From Bradyrhizobium frederickii (GTDB lineage: Bacteria; Pseudomonadota; Alphaproteobacteria; Rhizobiales; Xanthobacteraceae): 64,000 bases of DNA. The DNA lies in NCBI RefSeq assembly GCF_004570865.1, contig NZ_SPQS01000006.1:248001-312000 (forward strand), written 5' to 3'. Shown here piece by piece: positions 1 to 8,293 of this stretch. The notes under the pieces are model-generated. The model saw only the letters and a program-made list of their open reading frames with translations. It did not search any database and had not been told where the DNA came from. Position 1 is the stretch's first letter, and each line of letters starts with the position of its first letter. Position numbers and translations under genes: made by a program.

Positions 1-534
1 AGGCACATCGACCCCTTCGGCACCCTGATCCTGCCGGCGATGCTGTTGTTCGCGCATTCGCCGTTCCTGTTCGGCTACGCCAAGCCGGTGCCGGTGAACT
101 TCCGCAAGCTGAACAACCCGAGGCTCGACATGGTCTGGGTGGCGCTGGCGGGGCCTGCCACCAACATCCTGCTGGCGCTCGCCGCCGCCTTGGCTTTTCA
201 TGCCCTGCCTCTGGTGCCGGCGAGTGCGGCGAAATGGGTCGCCGACAACCTCAAGAATGCACTCATCATCAACGCGATCCTGGCCGTCTTCAACATGATG
301 CCGATCCCGCCCCTCGATGGCGGGCGCGTCGCGGTCGGGCTGTTGCCCCGCCCCCTTGCCTTGCCCCTCGCCCGTCTCGAGCCGTTCGGTATGCTGATCC
401 TGATCGGGCTGTTGATTTTGCTGCCCCTTGCAGGTTCCCAGTTCGGTCTAAATCTTGATGTTATTTCAGCAATACTGCGGACGTTGACCGGTTATGTGAT
501 TCAGGCTGTTCTCTTCCTGACCGGCAACGCGTAG
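1..534 (+). CDS. Site-2 protease family (M50) membrane metalloprotease, 5'-truncated by window edge
   Basis: Only the C-terminal 177 codons are present; the reading frame is open from base 1, so the HExxH zinc site lies upstream of the window. The visible part begins RHIDPFGTLILPAML, typical of the second helix of short rhizobial M50 proteases. It then shows the GPATNILLAL segment and NMMPIPPLDGGR, the family's NxPPxDGGR motif that supplies the third zinc ligand (Asp). At least three hydrophobic helices are visible. The family cleaves membrane-embedded substrates (known for the family); the substrate here is unknown. The next gene starts 5 bases after the stop, so the two are probably co-transcribed. 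Confidence 0.88.
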   Translation, partial: RHIDPFGTLILPAMLLFAHSPFLFGYAKPVPVNFRKLNNPRLDMVWVALAGPATNILLALAAALAFHALPLVPASAAKWVADNLKNALIINAILAVFNMMPIPPLDGGRVAVGLLPRPLALPLARLEPFGMLILIGLLILLPLAGSQFGLNLDVISAILRTLTGYVIQAVLFLTGNA

Positions 535-539
535 TTGAA

Positions 540-1013
540 GTGCGACACCGAACACAGGCCGAAGGGCCAGAGGCCGACTTGGTCAAAGCTGCCGACATGC
601 TGATCGCGCGACGCGCCGACACCCGCGCCCGCGCCGATTTCGCCACCTGGAAGATGATGGCCAAGCTCAACGGGGCGTCCGCATTGCCCCCGGAGGCCCA
701 GGAATTCCTGGCGAGCTACCAGAACCTGCTGGCGCAGATGAGCGAGGGCGAGGCCACCGAGGTCACCATCGGCGCGATCTACAAGGCCTATTATGCCGAG
801 ATGGGCGGCGCTGGAACCCCGCCCGACGTCCGCCCTCGCGCGGCTGAGCCGGCAGCGGACAATGTTACCGCCTTCCGCCGCCCCGCACCGCCGAAGAAGT
901 CTGCCTCCGTCGGGGCGGCATTCGCTGGACCCCAGAAACGACCGCTCCCGGTGGCGCTGATCTTCGCGTGCCTGGTCGTGGTCTATGTCGGGATCCGGCT
1001 CTACTGGCGCTGA
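540..1013 (+). CDS. Hypothetical protein with C-terminal membrane anchor
   Basis: The 157-residue protein is read from a GTG start at 540; an ATG at 597 (MLIARRAD) is an alternative. The N-terminal 90 residues are helical and charged, a Pro/Ala-rich linker follows, and the last 20 residues (PVALIFACLVVVYVGIRLYW) form one transmembrane helix at the extreme C-terminus, as in tail-anchored proteins. I do not recognise a functional family. It directly follows the M50 protease gene, and its 3' end overlaps the tonB 3' end on the other strand by 13 bases. Being a single-pass protein next to an intramembrane protease, it could be a partner or substrate, which is speculation. Confidence 0.7.
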   Translation: MRHRTQAEGPEADLVKAADMLIARRADTRARADFATWKMMAKLNGASALPPEAQEFLASYQNLLAQMSEGEATEVTIGAIYKAYYAEMGGAGTPPDVRPRAAEPAADNVTAFRRPAPPKKSASVGAAFAGPQKRPLPVALIFACLVVVYVGIRLYWR

Positions 1014-1813
1014 GCCGTCTTCTTCTTTTTCGCGTCCGGCGGCGTGAAGATGATATCGACGGTGCGCTCGAACCGGTCCTCGGTCAGGCCGGCAGGCGGC
1101 TGCGGGATCGGATCGGACTTGCGGACGATCGAGACCGCGGCCGCATCGTAGGCGGCGTCCCCGGACGATTCCACGACATCCACCGACAGCACGTTGCCCT
1201 TCCGGTTGATCGCGAAGCTCACCTTGACCTTCTGATTGTTGGGGTGTTTGCCCTCCGGATTGATCTTGTGCAGCGACAGATGCGCGCTGATCTTGCGATT
1301 CCAGTCGGCCGTCAGCTTCAGGATGTCCTTGCCGATGCCGATGACGGGCGCCAGCGCCTTCTCGGCCTCGCGCGCATCCTCCTCGAGCGTCTGCCGTGCC
1401 GTCGCAACCGATTTCGGCGACGCTTCGGCGGCCGGCGTTTCGACAGCCTGAATCTTCGGATCGTCTTCCGTCGGCTTCTTCGCGTTGTTCTCGGTCACGA
1501 CGCGGTCGGGATCCTCGACCTCCTGCGACTGATCCTTTGGAAGCTCCGTCTCCTTGGTCTCGGCCTTTTGCTCGGGAAGCGCCTGCTGCTCCTGCATCGC
1601 TTCGCTGTCCGGCCCGGGCGGTAGATCGGTTTCGGGCGCCTTGGGCGATGCCATCTCCACGGCGAACTCGGCACCGTTCGCACCCAGGCCGTCGCCGTCA
1701 TCATCGGCGCGCAAATGCGCCAGCGCGAGCGCAGCGCCACCCAGATGAAGCACCAGCGCCGCCACTGCTGCCAGGATCCAGAGCTTGCGGGATGGTCTGA
1801 GTTCGTCCGACAT
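1001..1813 (-). CDS. tonB: TonB-family energy transducer
   Basis: The 270-residue protein has one N-terminal membrane helix (LWILAAVAALVLHLGGAALA) and a long acidic, Pro/Glu/Lys-rich periplasmic spacer. The C-terminal TonB fold carries KVSFAINRKGNVLSVDVVES and the terminal VDIIFTPP strand. TonB transmits the ExbB/ExbD proton-motive energy to outer-membrane receptors by binding their TonB box (family knowledge). It is the last gene of the receptor-hydroxylase-exbB-exbD-tonB operon, 11 bases after exbD. The C-terminal tail is lysine-rich (DAKKKKTAQRQ). The identification is solid; the specific receptor served is inferred from the operon. Confidence 0.92.
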   Translation of the reverse strand: MSDELRPSRKLWILAAVAALVLHLGGAALALAHLRADDDGDGLGANGAEFAVEMASPKAPETDLPPGPDSEAMQEQQALPEQKAETKETELPKDQSQEVEDPDRVVTENNAKKPTEDDPKIQAVETPAAEASPKSVATARQTLEEDAREAEKALAPVIGIGKDILKLTADWNRKISAHLSLHKINPEGKHPNNQKVKVSFAINRKGNVLSVDVVESSGDAAYDAAAVSIVRKSDPIPQPPAGLTEDRFERTVDIIFTPPDAKKKKTAQRQ

Positions 1814-1824
1814 AGCGTGTCTTC

Positions 1825-2271
1825 TTAAGGCTGCGCGGCGCCGGCCGCAGGCGCGCCTTCCAGCGCCACCAGCTTCACCCGCGTATAGCCGCCTGAGCGC
1901 AACAGCTCCATGACCCCCATCAACTCCCCATACGGTACCGACTTGTCGGCACGCAGGAACACGTATTTGTCCTTGCTCATGTCGGACAGGCCGTCGAGCG
2001 TCCCGATCAACTCGGCCCGGTGCACCGGATTTTCTCCGATCGCAAGCGTCAGATCGGGCTTGATGCTGAGATAGGTCGGCTTGTCCGGCTTCTTCTGCGG
2101 CGTCGCGCTCGACGTCGGCAGATCGATCGGCAGATCGACCGTGGAAAGCGGGGCTGCGACCATGAAGATGATCAGCAGCACCAGGATGACGTCGATGAAC
2201 GGCGTGACGTTGATGTCATGCGTTTCCGAGAAGTCGTCGTCGTCATCGTCGTCTGCGAGCGAAACGGCCAT
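1825..2271 (-). CDS. exbD: Biopolymer transporter ExbD
   Basis: The 148-residue protein has a short acidic N-terminus (seven consecutive Asp), then the signature [19 protein letters not shown]. This holds the single membrane helix and the essential intramembrane Asp. A periplasmic domain with the ExbD pattern [19 protein letters not shown] follows. ExbD forms the proton-channelling complex with ExbB and TonB in the inner membrane. It starts 3 bases after the exbB stop codon, so translation is probably coupled. Confidence 0.95.
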   Translation of the reverse strand: MAVSLADDDDDDDFSETHDINVTPFIDVILVLLIIFMVAAPLSTVDLPIDLPTSSATPQKKPDKPTYLSIKPDLTLAIGENPVHRAELIGTLDGLSDMSKDKYVFLRADKSVPYGELMGVMELLRSGGYTRVKLVALEGAPAAGAAQP

Positions 2272-2274
2272 GAT

Positions 2275-3201
2275 TCACTCCGCTGCGCGCGAATGCACGC
2301 TGCCGTGGCTGCGATCGAGATCGCGCGAGAGCAGCCGTCCTGCCGCCCCCGAGGCGCGGTTGACGAGCTCGAGATAGCCCTTCGTCACGCGCGAGAAGTG
2401 GTTGTAGATGATGACGGCGGGGATCGCCGCGACGAGGCCGATCGCGGTGGCGAGCAGCGCCTCGGCGATGCCGGGCGCGACGACGGCGAGATTCGTGGTC
2501 TGCGACTTCGAGATGCCGATGAAGCTGTTCATGATGCCCCAGACCGTGCCGAACAGTCCGACGAAGGGCGACGTGGAGCCGACGGTCGCAAGCACGCCCA
2601 TGCCAATCCGGATACGCCGCGCCTCGGCGCGCACGATCTCGGAAAAGCTGGAGGCCGCGCGCTCCTTGATACCGGCATCGCTGGACAGGCCGGCCGACAT
2701 CCGCGCCTCGCGCAGGGCCGCCGCCAGGAAGGACGACAGGATGCCCTCCTTGGCGCCGACCGCCATCTGCGCTTCGGCAAGGGAGCGCGTCTCCGCGATC
2801 TTCTTCAGGGCCGAGCGAAGCCTGGTGGAGGCGACCGACAGCTCGATCGACTTTGCGATGAAGACGGTCCAGGTCATCAGCGATGCGAAGGCGAGCCCGA
2901 TCATCACCGCCTTCACGATGACGTCGGCCGACATGAACATGACCCAGGGCGACAATTCCTTCATGGCCGGCGCGATACCGGATGCCGCCTCGGGCTTTGC
3001 GGGCGCCGGAGCGGTCGCCGTCGAAGCCGCAGGTGCGGTTGCCGAGGGTGCCGCCGCCGGGCTGACCACGGGCGGCTGGGCCGCCTGCTGCGTCGCCGCC
3101 GAGGGCGGGGTCTGTGTCTGGGCGGAAACAGGGGTCGCGAGCCAGGCGGCCGCCAGCATGACGGCTGCGGCAAGGCTTGCTTGGAAGGTCATGGTCTTCA
3201 T
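2275..3201 (-). CDS. exbB: TonB-system energizer ExbB
   Basis: The 308-residue protein belongs to the long ExbB class. It has a cleavable signal peptide ([18 protein letters not shown]), an Ala/Pro-rich periplasmic extension to about residue 85, then three MotA/TolQ/ExbB helices. Typical signatures are [21 protein letters not shown] and [24 protein letters not shown]. It is the proton channel subunit energising TonB. Its ATG overlaps the stop of the upstream hydroxylase gene (ATGA), showing tight operon organisation. N-terminal extensions of this kind are common in rhizobial ExbB. Confidence 0.94.
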   Translation of the reverse strand: MKTMTFQASLAAAVMLAAAWLATPVSAQTQTPPSAATQQAAQPPVVSPAAAPSATAPAASTATAPAPAKPEAASGIAPAMKELSPWVMFMSADVIVKAVMIGLAFASLMTWTVFIAKSIELSVASTRLRSALKKIAETRSLAEAQMAVGAKEGILSSFLAAALREARMSAGLSSDAGIKERAASSFSEIVRAEARRIRIGMGVLATVGSTSPFVGLFGTVWGIMNSFIGISKSQTTNLAVVAPGIAEALLATAIGLVAAIPAVIIYNHFSRVTKGYLELVNRASGAAGRLLSRDLDRSHGSVHSRAAE

Positions 3202-3887
3202 ACTTCGGCCCAGTAGCGAATGAGGTTGTGATAGATGCCCGTCAATTTGACCGTTTCGGGATCGTCACGCCCGAGCCGTTCCACCAGCGCCTGTATCGCG
3301 GTGTCGAGGTCAAAGATCATGCTCCGGGCTTGATCGTCCCGTATCATGCTCTGAAGCCAGAAGAAAGACGCAACCCGCGTTCCCCTCGTCACGGGGGTGA
3401 CGAGATGCAGGCTGGTCGAAGGATAGAGCACGCAGTCGCCGGCCGACAATTTGACTTCGTGCGAGCCGTAGGTGTCCTCGATCACAAGTTCGCCACCATC
3501 GTACTCTTCCGGCTCGGCGAGGAACAGCGTCACCGACAGGTCTGTGCGGATGCGAAGGCCGGTCAGACGGTCGCCGCGGATCGCGTTGTCGACATGCAGG
3601 CCGAAATGATGGCCATCGCTCGCCGCATAGCGGTTGAACAGCGGCGGGAAGATCTGGAGCGGAACTGCCGCCGCGATAAAGCGGGGATTCGACGTCAGCG
3701 CCGAGATGATGCGGTTGCCGAGCTTGCGCGCGACCTCGCTGTCCGGCGGCAATTGCTCGTTGCGCTTGACCATGGCCGATTGCGCGCCGGCGGTGGAACG
3801 GCCGTCCTCCCATTCGCTGGCGTCCATGATGCGGCGGAAATCCGCCACATCATCCTTGCTGAGAACGCCAGGCAGGCACGTCAACAT
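3198..3887 (-). CDS. PKHD-type Fe(II)/2-oxoglutarate hydroxylase (PiuC/YbiX family)
   Basis: The 229-residue protein starts at [10 protein letters not shown], 2 bases after the receptor stop codon. The reading frame stays open further upstream, but that stretch overlaps the receptor gene and is not real. The double-stranded beta-helix shows HVDNAIRG (His and Asp iron ligands), LVIEDTYG, and [17 protein letters not shown], with the distal His and the Arg that binds 2-oxoglutarate. Length and motifs match E. coli YbiX/PiuC, which is encoded beside the catecholate receptor Fiu (established association). The substrate of the family is not settled; a role in handling imported iron chelates is inferred. 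The stop overlaps the exbB start. Confidence 0.9.
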   Translation of the reverse strand: MLTCLPGVLSKDDVADFRRIMDASEWEDGRSTAGAQSAMVKRNEQLPPDSEVARKLGNRIISALTSNPRFIAAAVPLQIFPPLFNRYAASDGHHFGLHVDNAIRGDRLTGLRIRTDLSVTLFLAEPEEYDGGELVIEDTYGSHEVKLSAGDCVLYPSTSLHLVTPVTRGTRVASFFWLQSMIRDDQARSMIFDLDTAIQALVERLGRDDPETVKLTGIYHNLIRYWAEV

Positions 3888-3889
3888 GA

Positions 3890-6307
3890 TCAGAACTTCG
3901 CTGTCGTGACGATGTAGAAGGCCCGCCCCGGCGCCACCGCGACGAACGGTACGTTGCTGCGATAGAACGAGTCGTAATAGAGCTTGTTCGTCAAGTTCTG
4001 CGCGTAGAACTTCATGGTCCAGTTCTGGTCGATCTTCTTCTCGACGAACGCATCGAAGCGCCAATAGCTCGGCAGCTCGTTGGTGTTGGCGGCGAACGTG
4101 CCGCCATAGACCTTGGAGCGGTACACCGCCTGGCCGCCGAGCTCCCAGCCGTCGTCGAACTTGTATTTGGTCAGCATGCTGAACGATTGATGGGCGATGT
4201 TGGCAAGCTGCAGGCCGAGATTGGAGGCGACCCCGCTCTGGGTGACCTTGGACTGCATCAGCACCAGGCCGCCGAAGATGCTCCAGCGATCGGTGATCTT
4301 GCCCTCGGCTTCGATGTCGATACCCTGGATCCTGTAGGCGGCGCCCGACGTCAGCTGGCCGTTGACGGTCTCGCGCGCGTTGTCCTTGGTGGTCTGGAAC
4401 AGCGCGCCGGTCACCAGCAGGTGGCGATCCGCAAGCTCCCATTTGGTGCCGAGCTCGATCGCCTTGTTGCGCTCGGGCCCGAGCAAGATGGTCGAGTTGG
4501 CGGGAACGCCGCCGTACTCGGTGCCGGTCGCGTCGAGCTCCGAGCCGAACGGATTGGCCGAGGTCGCGTAGGCGCCATAGATACTGCCGATCGACATCGG
4601 CTTGTAGACCAAGCCGACGTTGTAGTTCACCAGATCGGAGCTCTGCTTCACATATTGCGGACTGTTGTTCGACGCGCTCTGGCTGTAGCCGTCATAGCGC
4701 ACGCCGCCGTTCACGATGATCGTGTCCTGCCAGTTTGCGGTGTCCATCACATACACGCTGCTGGTGTTGACGCCATAACGCGTCGGATTTCCAACCAGCG
4801 ACGGCGTGCCGAAGGGAATGTAGGTGAACTGGGGGGAGTAGAGATTGACGCCCGTCACGGCACCGTTGCTCGTGAAGGCGGAGCCGGACAGTTCCGACGC
4901 CAGACCCGCATAGCGATCGATCGAAATGTTCTCGTTCGAATATTCGACACCGAACACGGCGGTGTGCTTGACCCCGCCGGTGTCGAGCTTGAGCGTCGCC
5001 TCGTTCTGGTTGGCCCACACGTCCACGTTCTGGTAGCGGCTCTGCGCGCTCGCCGTCGTGGTCCAGAGCAGCGGATTGGCGTTGGTGGTGACCGGGTTTT
5101 GCGGCAGCGTGCCGATATAGTTGAGCAGCGAGTGCTCGCCGCGCACCTTGCTGGTCAGCGTAATGGCCTCGTTGACCTTGTACTCGATCGTGCCGGTGCC
5201 GAAATCCTGCCGCGCCGTCTGGAAGTCGCGGTTGAGGAAGCCGTACCAGTTTTGACGCGGAATGCCGGCCGAGGTCACCGGCACGTTGCCCTGCTTGTAA
5301 TAGGGCACGCCGAAATCCGGATAACCGCTGAGGTCGGTGTGGACGTAGTTGGTCGTGATCTTGATGTCGTTGGTCGGGGTGTACTTGGTCGAGATGAAGC
5401 TGCCCCAGCGATTGTCGGTCACGTGGTCGCGGCCGGCGACGTTGGCGTCCTGGAACAGGCCGCCGGCGCGAACCGAGAAGGTCGGGTCGATGACCTGGTT
5501 GACGTCGAGCGTGACGCGCTTGGTCTGGTCGGTGCCGAACTCGGTGTCCATGCGCTTGAAGTTGACGTCGCCCGCCTGCTTGGTGACGATGTTGATAGCG
5601 CCGCCGGCGGTGCCGCGGCCGGCGTAGGACGATGCCGGGCCGCGCAGGATCTCGATCTGCTCGGTGAAGAAGTTCTCGCGGATGGAAACGGCGGGATCGC
5701 GGATGCCGTCGATGAAGACGTCGTTGCGCGCGTCGAAGCCGCGGATGAAGAAGCGGTCGCCGAATGCGTTGCCGCCCTCACCGGAGCCCAGCGTCACGCC
5801 CGCGGTCGAGCGGCCGATCTCCTTCAGCGTCGTGGCGTTCTTGTCCTCCAGCACTTCCTTGCTGAGCACCGTGATGGACTTCGGCGTGTTCAGCATCTTC
5901 TCGGGAAACTTGCCCGAGGCCTGGACGTGGTCGACCTTGTAGGGCGCGGCCGGATCGGCATAGGGATTGCCGTCGGGAGCGCCTGACGGCGTCGCGGGCG
6001 CCGTCTGCTGAGCCGCCTGCTCGCGCTGCGCGGCGCGACGAATCGCGTTGCGGGCGCGGACCTGTTCCGGCGAGGGCTTCGATGCCGTCGGACGCGGACG
6101 CTCGACAGGCGCGTCGACCGTCACCGGCGGCAGGTTCGATTGCTGCGCCTGCGCGCCGCTCGACACCGATGCCACCGCGATCAAGCTCGCAACCGCCGAA
6201 GCCTTCTTGCCGGAAACGCCCGCGAACTTCTCATCCACCAGATCGAATGCTGCGACCGAACGCAACGACCTCGGTGCGACCACCTGCCCCATTACCAAAC
6301 GCCCCAT
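3890..6307 (-). CDS. TonB-dependent siderophore receptor
   Basis: The 805-residue outer-membrane receptor has a long N-terminus with a signal sequence ending near SSGAQAQ. A Pro-rich stretch follows, then a plug domain (about 125-260) with [15 protein letters not shown], the usual siderophore-receptor opening, and [18 protein letters not shown]. The 22-strand barrel ends in the C-terminal Phe (VTTAKF) needed for outer-membrane assembly. The pairing with a PiuC-type hydroxylase resembles Fiu, so a catecholate or related ferric chelate is likely but not proven. It is the first gene of the iron operon and lies behind the Irr-like sites at 6413-6472. Long open frames on the opposite strand are high-GC shadows. 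Confidence 0.93.
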   Translation of the reverse strand: MGRLVMGQVVAPRSLRSVAAFDLVDEKFAGVSGKKASAVASLIAVASVSSGAQAQQSNLPPVTVDAPVERPRPTASKPSPEQVRARNAIRRAAQREQAAQQTAPATPSGAPDGNPYADPAAPYKVDHVQASGKFPEKMLNTPKSITVLSKEVLEDKNATTLKEIGRSTAGVTLGSGEGGNAFGDRFFIRGFDARNDVFIDGIRDPAVSIRENFFTEQIEILRGPASSYAGRGTAGGAINIVTKQAGDVNFKRMDTEFGTDQTKRVTLDVNQVIDPTFSVRAGGLFQDANVAGRDHVTDNRWGSFISTKYTPTNDIKITTNYVHTDLSGYPDFGVPYYKQGNVPVTSAGIPRQNWYGFLNRDFQTARQDFGTGTIEYKVNEAITLTSKVRGEHSLLNYIGTLPQNPVTTNANPLLWTTTASAQSRYQNVDVWANQNEATLKLDTGGVKHTAVFGVEYSNENISIDRYAGLASELSGSAFTSNGAVTGVNLYSPQFTYIPFGTPSLVGNPTRYGVNTSSVYVMDTANWQDTIIVNGGVRYDGYSQSASNNSPQYVKQSSDLVNYNVGLVYKPMSIGSIYGAYATSANPFGSELDATGTEYGGVPANSTILLGPERNKAIELGTKWELADRHLLVTGALFQTTKDNARETVNGQLTSGAAYRIQGIDIEAEGKITDRWSIFGGLVLMQSKVTQSGVASNLGLQLANIAHQSFSMLTKYKFDDGWELGGQAVYRSKVYGGTFAANTNELPSYWRFDAFVEKKIDQNWTMKFYAQNLTNKLYYDSFYRSNVPFVAVAPGRAFYIVTTAKF

Positions 6308-6412
6308 CTTCTTGTTCGCTCATTCACTTCGACGAACGATGAGTGTTGGTATCGGCCGCAAAATAGCGGGTCAATGCGAGCGCCTCGCAAGAACCCTTGA
6401 ATCAATCCAGAT

Positions 6413-6472
6413 CAAAACAATTCTAAACTAGAGTTTGAAACCGTTCTAAACCGCGATTGGACTCGTTCTAAG
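6413..6472 (-). promoter_or_regulatory. Cluster of Irr/ICE-like half-sites upstream of the siderophore receptor
   Basis: Three copies of TTCTAA(A/G) occur at 6421-6427, 6444-6450 and 6466-6472, spaced 22-23 bases apart. The middle copy belongs to TTTGAAACCGTTCTAAA (6434-6450). Read on the minus strand this is TTTAGAA-n3-TTTCAAA, close to the rhizobial iron-control element TTTAGAA-n3-TTCTAAA (from memory). The first copy reads TTTAGAATTGTTTTGAT, with one good half only. The sites lie 106-165 bases before the receptor start, as expected for iron control of that operon. Binding by Irr is inferred. Confidence 0.6.
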
Positions 6473-6508
6473 AAACAGCGCCGCGCAATCGCAGCCTCCC
6501 TCACTGCA

Positions 6509-6748
6509 TCAATCGCTGCTTGGCGGCTTCATCAGCGAAAACAATTCGTCGACGGTTTTCTGCGCGACGGCGCGCACGCGATCGGTGCGGTCCATGCCGG
6601 CGATGTTGACGCCGTTCACCACGGCTTTGATCTCGTCCCGGAAGTCGGTGAGGAAGCGCAAGGGATCGCGCTGCTCGTTGGCCACCCGCGCGATCAATCC
6701 CGTGATCAGAATCTGACACGCGATCAGCTTGCCGTTCAATTCGTCCAT
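6509..6748 (-). CDS. Small hypothetical protein (79 aa)
   Basis: The protein starts MDELNGKLIACQILITGLIA and is a compact, probably all-helical 79-residue product. The start at 6748 is chosen because GGAG sits 7 bases upstream; the frame stays open to 6997, but that extension has the composition of noncoding sequence. I recognise similar short proteins from Bradyrhizobium genomes without a known function. It lies upstream of the receptor operon on the same strand. The Irr-like cluster sits between its stop codon and the receptor, so it is probably a separate transcript. Confidence 0.65.
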   Translation of the reverse strand: MDELNGKLIACQILITGLIARVANEQRDPLRFLTDFRDEIKAVVNGVNIAGMDRTDRVRAVAQKTVDELFSLMKPPSSD

Positions 6749-7123
6749 GTGCGCTCCATTGGTGACGGCGCCGATATGGACGATGCCGAAATTGCAGACA
6801 ACCGAAACGGCGGCCGCGCAAATTAGAACCGTTCTTGTCAGCAGCACCGGGCGGCTGATCGGTGCGGTGCCTTTCGGCTCGAACACACCATGTGCGGGTG
6901 TCGCCCAAAACTTGCCCGCCGATCGATCCGCCCGCGAAAATGCAGCACTGCACAGTGCCGCGCCAGAGCACTGCCCACACGGTGCAAAGCTTTCCAATTG
7001 TTTAGGATTATCAACGGATAGTGCTGTTTACACTGGAACTTGGCGTGTATTATACAACGCGATGGAACCCTGCGATTGCCCTATCATTCCTTGCTGAGGG
7101 CATACGAGCCGACACGAGACGAC
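6749..7123. other. 375-base intergenic region with a weak promoter candidate for the RND operon
   Basis: No convincing gene was found in this stretch. Its composition is less GC-rich near 7000-7060. A TTTACA at 7027-7032 and TATTAT at 7048-7053 on the plus strand resemble -35 and -10 elements, but the 15-base spacing is short. This could be the promoter of the efflux operon starting at 7124. Nothing else was recognised. Confidence 0.3.
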
Positions 7124-8293
7124 ATGAAAAAGTCCCGGCCGATCCTCTGGCTTCTGATTATCGCGGCCGTGGCCTCCGCGGGTTACTATGGTTGGCAGAA
7201 GTTCGGAGCTGGGGCCGGAAAAACCCAGACCGCCCAGAAGGGTCCACCCCGCCCGCCCGCCGTCCCCGTAAGCGTTGCGCCGGTCGAGAAGATCGACTTT
7301 CCCGTCTACCTGACCGGTCTCGGCACGGTTCAGGGTTTCAACACCGTCCAGGTCCGCAGCCGGGTGGATGGCCAGATCGACAAGCTGACCTTCAGGGAAG
7401 GCCAGATCGTCCAGCAGGGCGAGCTTCTGGTCTCGATCGATCCCCGTCCCTATCAGGCCGCGCTCGACCAGGCCAAGGCCAAGAAGGCGCAGGACGAGGC
7501 GAGCCTCGCCAACGCCAATCTCGAACTTCAGCGCGCCACGAAGCTCGGCGAATTCGCGACCGCGCAGCGGGTCGACACCCAGCGCTCGACCGTGGCCCAG
7601 CTCACCGCGCAGATTGCCGCCGACGAAGCCGCGATCGCCAACGCCCAGACCCAGCTCGACTACACCCAGGTCAAGGCGCCGATCACCGGCGTCGCCGGCC
7701 TGCGCCAGGTCGACGTCGGCAACATCGTCAACGCCTCGACGCAGACCGGCATCGTCACGATCTCGCAGGTCGAGCCGATCTCCGTGATCTTCACCGCGCC
7801 GGAAGACCAGCTTCCCTATATCAGCGAGGGCCAGAAGAGCGGCGCGCTCAAGGTGATCGCCTTCACCACCGACGGCAAGAAGACGCTGGCCGAGGGCAAG
7901 CTTGCGGTCATCAACAACCAGGTCGATACGAGCAGCGGGACAATCCGGCTCAAGGCCGTGTTCGAAAACAAGGACCACGCGCTGTGGCCGGGCCAATCGG
8001 TCTCGACGCGGCTTTTGGTGCGGACGCTGAAGGACGCGACCGTGGTTCCGGATGACGCGGTCCAGCACTCCACCAACGGCCTCTATGCCTACACCGTCAG
8101 TCAGGACAACAAGGCCGAGGTGCATAAGGTCAAGGTCAGCTATGCCATCGATGGACGTTCGGTCATCGAAGAAGGCTTGAGTCCCGGCCAGCAGGTGATC
8201 ACCGGCGGCCAGTTCAAGGTGCAGCCCGGAAGCCTCGTCTCGACGGCGGTGGCGAGTTCGAACCCGGCCCAGAACAAGGTACGACAGGAATGA
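7124..8293 (+). CDS. RND efflux periplasmic adaptor (MdtA-like membrane fusion protein)
   Basis: The 389-residue adaptor starts MKKSRPILWLLIIAAVASAG, one N-terminal membrane anchor. I chose this ATG because the upstream in-frame sequence is not protein-like. The lipoyl half-motifs are NTVQVRSRVDGQIDKLTF and QLDYTQVKAPITGVAG, flanking a short helical hairpin (about 110-170). The beta-barrel and membrane-proximal domains follow (VISVIFTAPEDQLP, RLLVRTLKDATVVPDDAV). It links the inner-membrane pump to an outer-membrane channel; no TolC-type gene is present in the window. The stop overlaps the permease start (ATGA), so the pair is translationally coupled. Confidence 0.93.
   Translation: MKKSRPILWLLIIAAVASAGYYGWQKFGAGAGKTQTAQKGPPRPPAVPVSVAPVEKIDFPVYLTGLGTVQGFNTVQVRSRVDGQIDKLTFREGQIVQQGELLVSIDPRPYQAALDQAKAKKAQDEASLANANLELQRATKLGEFATAQRVDTQRSTVAQLTAQIAADEAAIANAQTQLDYTQVKAPITGVAGLRQVDVGNIVNASTQTGIVTISQVEPISVIFTAPEDQLPYISEGQKSGALKVIAFTTDGKKTLAEGKLAVINNQVDTSSGTIRLKAVFENKDHALWPGQSVSTRLLVRTLKDATVVPDDAVQHSTNGLYAYTVSQDNKAEVHKVKVSYAIDGRSVIEEGLSPGQQVITGGQFKVQPGSLVSTAVASSNPAQNKVRQE

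Noticed and set aside
4187..5986. Long open frame (about 600 codons) opposite the TonB-dependent receptor
   Set aside because: Low-complexity Arg/Gly/Val-rich translation without motifs; it mirrors a well-supported gene and reflects high GC at third positions.
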